A DNA stretch of 19,438 nucleotides. It comes from JAWLFI01 sp041685645 (lineage in GTDB: Bacteria; Bacteroidota; Bacteroidia; Chitinophagales; Saprospiraceae). The stretch is taken from NCBI GenBank assembly GCA_041685645.1, contig JAWLFI010000029.1, positions 1-19,438 of the forward strand, given 5' to 3'. This document shows positions 15,144 through 19,438 of the stretch, piece after piece; the stretch's first letter is position 1; each line of letters opens with the position of its first letter. Position numbers and translations under genes: made by a program. The notes under the pieces are model-generated. The model had not been told where the DNA came from, ran no database searches, and saw nothing but the letters and a program-made list of their open reading frames with translations.

Positions 15144-16208
15144 TTACAGTTCGCTTTTGCGTCTCAGACTCACCGCTACGGGATAATGATCCGAAAAAGG
15201 CACCTCGCCCACCTGGTAGTGTTCGGTCTGCCAGCTGTCATCGTGAAAGATGTGATCGATGCGCAGCAGAGGCAAATTGCCCGCATAAGTAGAGCTTACT
15301 CCCAGGCCTTTTTGAACATAGCTATCCTTGAGCTTCCGATTCATTTTTTGATATACAAATGACTGAGGTCCCTCATTAAAATCTCCCGCTACAATGGTCG
15401 GGTAAGGACTCTGCTCGATGTGCTCGAGAACCTCTAATACCTGCGATCCACGGATTTGAGAAGCCTGTGTGAAACGACCTAAAATTTGCTTGGACTTCTC
15501 TATGTTCTGCCCCTTCCGAATTTCACTCTCATTCAAAAAGGGTTGAGTCATATCGCTCACTTGATTAGACTGCAAATGCACATTGTACACTCGGATTACA
15601 TCCCCTTTTACGCGCTCTATGTCAGCATATATTACACCATTGACGGTATTCCCCAAATCTATGCAACCCGAATTGATAATCCGATGTCGGCTGTGAATGG
15701 AGGGGCCCCGGGCCTTACATTGATGAAAAAACGTCAAATTATCCAGACCCGCTAGTTTTAGGGATTTATTTTTGGGGTTTTCCTGGATACACATCAGATC
15801 CAAACGGAAGTAAGTCTTGATGAATTTATTCCAATCCTCTACGGCATCGCCCCAGCCGCCTGATTTCTTGAGCTTTTGAATGTCGTAATTGTGGTGAATG
15901 TTATAGCTGACAACAACCCAGTCATTTTTTTTCTGCTCGTAATAGCTGCTGTTGAACTGCAAATGGTTGTTGATCCAGGGCCAACCCACGATCAGAGTCA
16001 CTGCCGACAGCAAAAAGTATTTTTTTAACCTCAGAACCCAATACAAGAGGAAAAGAAAATGAAAGCACATGAGATAGGGGAATACAATACCCAGAAGGGG
16101 TAAAAATGTGTGGTGAGCCGGATGAAAATACACCGAGAAATAGGAGGCGAAAGTGATCAAACTTAAGGCCCCATTGATTGCAATTATAATGAGGTGGACC
16201 AATTTCAA
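15144..16208 (-). CDS. Endonuclease/exonuclease/phosphatase family protein, membrane-anchored
   Basis: A 354-residue protein with about three N-terminal hydrophobic segments (residues 5-28, 35-59, 65-80), followed by an endonuclease/exonuclease/phosphatase (DNase I-like) domain from about 96. Catalytic motifs are in order: VSYNIH at 100-105, the metal-binding glutamate at 143 (IQENP), VYNVHLQS at 207-214, AGDFNEGP at 274-281, RIDHIF at 316-321 and SDHYPV at 339-344. The fold hydrolyses phosphodiesters or phosphomonoesters of nucleic acids, inositides or lipids; the anchor suggests a periplasm-facing or membrane-proximal substrate. The start appears to be TTG at 16208, 6 bp after the rhomboid stop and in the same frame; no ATG is near. 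It closes the mutL-rhomboid-rhomboid unit, an arrangement recurring in Bacteroidota (from general knowledge). Confidence 0.87.
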   Translation of the reverse strand: MKLVHLIIIAINGALSLITFASYFSVYFHPAHHTFLPLLGIVFPYLMCFHFLFLLYWVLRLKKYFLLSAVTLIVGWPWINNHLQFNSSYYEQKKNDWVVVSYNIHHNYDIQKLKKSGGWGDAVEDWNKFIKTYFRLDLMCIQENPKNKSLKLAGLDNLTFFHQCKARGPSIHSRHRIINSGCIDLGNTVNGVIYADIERVKGDVIRVYNVHLQSNQVSDMTQPFLNESEIRKGQNIEKSKQILGRFTQASQIRGSQVLEVLEHIEQSPYPTIVAGDFNEGPQSFVYQKMNRKLKDSYVQKGLGVSSTYAGNLPLLRIDHIFHDDSWQTEHYQVGEVPFSDHYPVAVSLRRKSEL

Positions 16209-16214
16209 ACTGAA

Positions 16215-17105
16215 TTATTTTTTCGAAGCCTGATACAAAAACTCTCTTTCTTCCTCAGTTAGACTTTCATATCCATGTTGAGAAATTTTATCTAAAATCT
16301 CATCGATTTTTTCCTGCACATCGGATTGTCGGGGAGGAGAGTCATTAGATGGTTTTCCTCTCATCTCGAACACCCGGGCTGACTTTCGCTTTTGTGGGCG
16401 GTTGGAGAATAGTTGGCTTAGACTGTGCTGAAGGCGAATAACGGGTTTCCCGATTTCTGCGCCAGCTCGCAAACTATAAATGTAAAACCAGCCCATAGCA
16501 GCACCACCCAGATGCGCCACATGTCCGCCTACATTGGTGGAGCCGGCCAGGCGGAAAACATCCATTAATAAAACCGCTAAAACGATGTATTTCAGTTTGA
16601 CGCTACCGATGAGGATCAAGCGCATCATGTAGTCCGGGGCAATAACCCCCGCCGCTAATACGATAGCCATGGTTGCGCCCGATGCTCCAATGGCGTAAGT
16701 CGTACCCGATACATATCCTAGCATGCTGGCGGACATGACAAATATCAGGCCACCAAATAATCCTCCATACAGGTATATGGGTAACATGTGATGATCGCCT
16801 ATCAAATCTCCGACGATGCGACCAAACCAGTACAAAAACAGCATATTCCACAAGATGTGCCAAAAGCCATCGTGTACAAACATATGTGTAATCCAGGCCC
16901 AGGGATGGGTCAGATTGTGCATCCAACTATTCGATAGAGCAAAAGTGTTGCGAATATCTTCGTAGAGTCCGGGCGCCGTTCCATGCAGAAATACATACAA
17001 CAAGTTGAGCGCGATATAGACAAAAAGGTTAATGAAAATCAAGCGGGTGATGGTATTTCCCTTTTGAAACTCGGTGCGCACATCCTGTATAATCGATTGA
17101 AACAT
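16215..17105 (-). CDS. Rhomboid family intramembrane serine protease, with C-terminal tail
   Basis: A 296-residue polytopic membrane protease. The rhomboid core shows HDGFWHILWN (78-87, oxyanion-side histidine at 83 and asparagine at 87), the catalytic serine at 142 in IGASGA, and the catalytic histidine at 198 in GGHVAHLGGAAMG. About six membrane segments span residues 20-210. A cytoplasmic tail (about 215-296) is basic and ends in a conserved-looking helix, QEKIDEILDKISQHGYESLT and onward, like the DUF6576 tail of Bacteroidota rhomboids. The ATG at 17105 is preceded by a 44-bp gap with a possible promoter at 17129-17162. Rhomboids cleave transmembrane segments of membrane proteins; the substrate here is unknown. 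It follows a second, shorter rhomboid and precedes the EEP gene by 6 bp. Confidence 0.92.
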   Translation of the reverse strand: MFQSIIQDVRTEFQKGNTITRLIFINLFVYIALNLLYVFLHGTAPGLYEDIRNTFALSNSWMHNLTHPWAWITHMFVHDGFWHILWNMLFLYWFGRIVGDLIGDHHMLPIYLYGGLFGGLIFVMSASMLGYVSGTTYAIGASGATMAIVLAAGVIAPDYMMRLILIGSVKLKYIVLAVLLMDVFRLAGSTNVGGHVAHLGGAAMGWFYIYSLRAGAEIGKPVIRLQHSLSQLFSNRPQKRKSARVFEMRGKPSNDSPPRQSDVQEKIDEILDKISQHGYESLTEEEREFLYQASKK

Positions 17106-17128
17106 GATTCTTATTTATTCTAGAACAT

Positions 17129-17162
17129 CAAAGCTAGGCCGAAAAGTTTTCAGGAATACAGA
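17129..17162 (-). promoter_or_regulatory. Putative Bacteroidota-type promoter before the 296-residue rhomboid
   Basis: On the minus strand TAGCTTTG (17136-17129) matches the Bacteroidota -7 box TAnnTTTG exactly. Upstream, TCTG (17162-17159) is one base off the -33 TTTG box with a 22-bp spacer. Transcription would begin near 17120, about 15 bases before the ATG at 17105. The -33 box lies inside the end of the preceding rhomboid gene, so this would be an internal promoter. Confidence 0.35.
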
Positions 17163-17824
17163 TTTCCGTCACTTTTCCAATAAACCAGAGTGAGAAAACC
17201 AAAAAGAGCACCTCCCACATGAGCAAAGTGAGCAATTCCCGATCCTATATTCGCCACGCCCAAAAATAGCTCAATAGCACCAAAAATAAGCACAAAATAT
17301 TTAGCCTTCATAGGAATAGGAGGAATGAGCAACATAATTCGGGATTCGGGAAACATATATCCAAATCCTGCCAATAAACCAAAAACGGCTCCACTGGCAC
17401 CTAGCATGGGAATATTTTCTGAATATCCCGGTTCGCCTAAATAATTTAACTCAATGAATTTTACCAATAAGTACAGTGCCAATGCGCCCAGACCACTGAT
17501 AAAGTAAAACTTCAAAAATTTTACGCGACCCCAGACGGATTCTAAGGCACTGCCAAACATGTATAAAGCGAACATATTGAAGAACAAATGCCCGATGCTG
17601 GCATGCATAAACATATGAGTGATAATCTGATAAGGTCTAAAGAAGGGAGATTCGGGATAAAACATAGCTAAACTCAATCGCTTCCAGTCCCCCAGATTAA
17701 AATTGTCCCCCATCACCAGAGAGGCATAATCATCCGGCCCCTGACCCAACAAGAATATAGTCCCAAAATACATGACGATATTGATGAGAATTAAGTGCTT
17801 GACAGTTTCCGTTATTCTTAGCAT
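17150..17824 (-). CDS. Rhomboid family intramembrane serine protease
   Basis: A 224-residue compact rhomboid. Motifs: HASIGHLFFNMFALYMFG at 74-91 (oxyanion-side His79 and Asn83), the catalytic serine at 144 in LGASGAVFGLLAG, and the catalytic histidine at 202 in IAHFAHVGGALFG. About six membrane segments are present and there is no long tail, in contrast to the next gene. The ATG at 17824 directly abuts the mutL stop (TAG then ATG, no spacer), so translation is likely coupled to mutL. Two rhomboids side by side after mutL recur in Bacteroidota genomes (general knowledge), probably through a tandem duplication and divergence; the two here share motifs but little other sequence. The substrate is unknown. 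Confidence 0.93.
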   Translation of the reverse strand: MLRITETVKHLILINIVMYFGTIFLLGQGPDDYASLVMGDNFNLGDWKRLSLAMFYPESPFFRPYQIITHMFMHASIGHLFFNMFALYMFGSALESVWGRVKFLKFYFISGLGALALYLLVKFIELNYLGEPGYSENIPMLGASGAVFGLLAGFGYMFPESRIMLLIPPIPMKAKYFVLIFGAIELFLGVANIGSGIAHFAHVGGALFGFLTLVYWKSDGNLYS

Positions 17825-19438
17825 CTATTGTTTCTTACTGAATTTCTTTTGTAAATCCTTCAAGCTGTAAGTGATAAAGCAGGGTCTGCCGGCAGGAGAA
17901 AACGCAGGCTCTTTACAGGCAAATAACTGAGCGATGAGATGATCGATCTCTTCTGCCTGTAATTCTTTCCCCTTTTTTATACTCGAAGTTCTGGCCAACA
18001 TTTGGGCAACATTTTTATCGATAGATAGTTGGCTGTCCCTATCATTTTTGTAGTCGTCCAATAACTGGAGTAAGATTTGCTCTCCGTCGGAATTGAGCAG
18101 CCCCAGAGAAGGCATTCCCTGTAATATGAATGTGTTATTTCCAAAAGGTTGAATATCAAAGCCCAGCGATTGTAATGTAGGAATCATTTCCTCGAAAAGT
18201 TCCGAGTCTGCAGCGGAGAACTCTACGGTATTGGGATAGAGTTGGGTTTGAGTGTGCACCTGTTTTTGCTCTAATATGCTGAGGTATTTTTCATACAGAA
18301 TCCGCTCGTGAGCTAAGGACTGATCGATAATGAGAAATCCCGACCGAATGGGAGTAATGAGATAGGATTGGTGAATTTGATACGGGGCTGATGTCGTGGG
18401 CCCGGAAAATAATCGCTCTTCCTCTCCTTCTTCGGGCTGAATCTTGCTGCCGAGAATGAGATCAGCCTCTTTTTTGCCACTGCCTTCTTCAGTGGATCTT
18501 AGACCACTGAGAAAACCCGCCCAGTCATCAGCACCGGAGGCTGAAGGCTGAGCTCCTCCCCACTGACCCGGTGTTCCGCCGGATTTCATGTTGTTCGAAG
18601 ATTCAAAAAATCTGGTGTCGGATTCGAAATCCAGGCTTGGAGTAACTTGAAACTTGCCCAGGGCATGCCGAACGGCAACTCTCAGATAGTTGTACAGGGC
18701 ACGCTGGTCTTCAAACTTCACTTCTTGTTTAGTGGGATGCACATTGACGTCAATGTGTGCCGGATCCATTTCAAAAAAGATGGCATATACCGGCTTGTGA
18801 TCTTTGGGAATGAGCCCTTCAAAGGCCGAGTTGAGTGCATGGTATAAATATCCACTCTTAAAAAATCGCCGATTGACAAAAAAGTATTGTTCCCCCGCCC
18901 TTTTTCGACTTTTTTCCGGTTTCCCAACAAAGCCTTTGATGGAGACTTTATTCGTAGATTCTTCTACCGGAAGCAGGTACTCCGACCACTGTTTACCCAA
19001 AACGCCCACAATGCGGGGCTTGAGTCCCTGAGCGGGGAGTTGGAATACGGGTTTTTCGTTGTGTGTAAAGCTGAAACCGACCTCCGGATAGGCCATGGCC
19101 ACTCGTCGAAACTCTTCCTGAATGTGTTTGAGTTCTACGGGGTCACTTTTGAGAAATTTCCGCCGGGCCGGCACATTGAAAAATAAGTTTTTGACGGTAA
19201 TACTGGTACCGGGATTGAGCGCACATTCGCCCTGAGTGATGAGCTCTGAGCCCTCCATGACGAGATGTGTAGCGGCATCTTGTTCTCGCGTCCTCGTTTT
19301 GAGTTCCACCTGAGCCACTGCAGCAATAGAAGCCAGAGCCTCTCCCCTGAAGCCCATGGTGCGAATTTCAAATAAATCGTCTGAGCTGCGAATTTTGGAT
19401 GTGGCGTGACGCTCGAAACACAGTCGGGCATCTTCGGG
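17825..19438 (-). CDS. mutL: DNA mismatch repair protein MutL (N-terminus outside the window)
   Basis: The last 537 codons of mutL; the frame stays open to the window edge at 19438, so the first roughly 60-70 residues are missing. Visible parts of the GHKL ATPase are ERHATSKI just upstream of the ATG at 19357 and GFRGEALASI beginning there, then the domain-2 signature HIDVNVHPTKQEVKF (18713-18757). A low-complexity linker rich in Gly/Ser/Glu follows (about 18400-18620), then the C-terminal dimerisation domain. MutL couples MutS mismatch recognition to strand incision. The expected endonuclease motif DQHAXXEXXXXE reads DQSLAHERILYE (18290-18325), and the downstream CPHGRP-like site reads SPAGRP (17882-17899), so nicking activity is doubtful. 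ATG 19357 is not the true start, since conserved ATPase sequence lies before it. Confidence 0.95.
   Translation of the reverse strand, partial: PEDARLCFERHATSKIRSSDDLFEIRTMGFRGEALASIAAVAQVELKTRTREQDAATHLVMEGSELITQGECALNPGTSITVKNLFFNVPARRKFLKSDPVELKHIQEEFRRVAMAYPEVGFSFTHNEKPVFQLPAQGLKPRIVGVLGKQWSEYLLPVEESTNKVSIKGFVGKPEKSRKRAGEQYFFVNRRFFKSGYLYHALNSAFEGLIPKDHKPVYAIFFEMDPAHIDVNVHPTKQEVKFEDQRALYNYLRVAVRHALGKFQVTPSLDFESDTRFFESSNNMKSGGTPGQWGGAQPSASGADDWAGFLSGLRSTEEGSGKKEADLILGSKIQPEEGEEERLFSGPTTSAPYQIHQSYLITPIRSGFLIIDQSLAHERILYEKYLSILEQKQVHTQTQLYPNTVEFSAADSELFEEMIPTLQSLGFDIQPFGNNTFILQGMPSLGLLNSDGEQILLQLLDDYKNDRDSQLSIDKNVAQMLARTSSIKKGKELQAEEIDHLIAQLFACKEPAFSPAGRPCFITYSLKDLQKKFSKKQ

Noticed and set aside
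14970..15362. 130-codon plus-strand open frame over the second element
   Set aside because: It covers the hairpin-rich element and continues antisense to the EEP gene; low-complexity Arg/Pro/Ser content is typical of GC-rich repeats.

Overview
The window looks like a chromosomal segment of a Bacteroidota bacterium, probably close to the Flavobacteriales. Three things suggest this: a long C25-family protein with a type IX secretion (T9SS) C-terminal domain, the gene order mutL - rhomboid - rhomboid - endonuclease/phosphatase, and AT-rich gene starts mostly without strong Shine-Dalgarno sequences. No phage, plasmid, CRISPR, tRNA or rRNA feature was seen. All 14 protein genes lie on the minus strand, so transcription runs from the right end to the left end.

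In transcription order: (1) 19438-15144 holds the C-terminal part of mutL, two intact rhomboid proteases and a membrane-anchored endonuclease/exonuclease/phosphatase protein. (2) 15143-14971 is a GC-rich, highly folded non-coding element starting directly after a stop codon. (3) 14871-10003 encodes a very large C25 peptidase/PorU-like sortase. It is followed 9 bp later by three genes overlapping by 4 bp each (glycosyltransferase, pyruvyl-transferase-like, glycosyltransferase; 9993-7299), then a CNNM/CBS/CorC membrane protein (7249-5921). The unit reads as surface protein and surface glycan biogenesis. (4) 5771-5962 is a MITE-like inverted repeat that supplies the last residues and stop of the CNNM gene. 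(5) 5683-155 holds a class V aminotransferase, an unusual PAS-UbiA prenyltransferase fusion, a pterin dehydratase, a YbdL-type methionine aminotransferase, a DUF427 protein and a TauE/SafE permease, mostly tightly packed. (6) 1-140 is a second copy of the GC-rich folded element, in opposite orientation.

The strongest unexplained signal is the pair of elements at 1-140 and 14971-15143. They share an 18-base start motif differing at two positions, an internal CATAGCG and a CGCCCA end. Their closing stem shows two compensatory base-pair changes, while the inner hairpins differ in sequence. This points to selection on a folded nucleic acid (RNA or mobile single-stranded DNA). Other leads are the C25 sortase plus glycan gene cluster, the PAS-UbiA/class V aminotransferase pair, and the inverted-repeat insertion that rewrote a protein C terminus.
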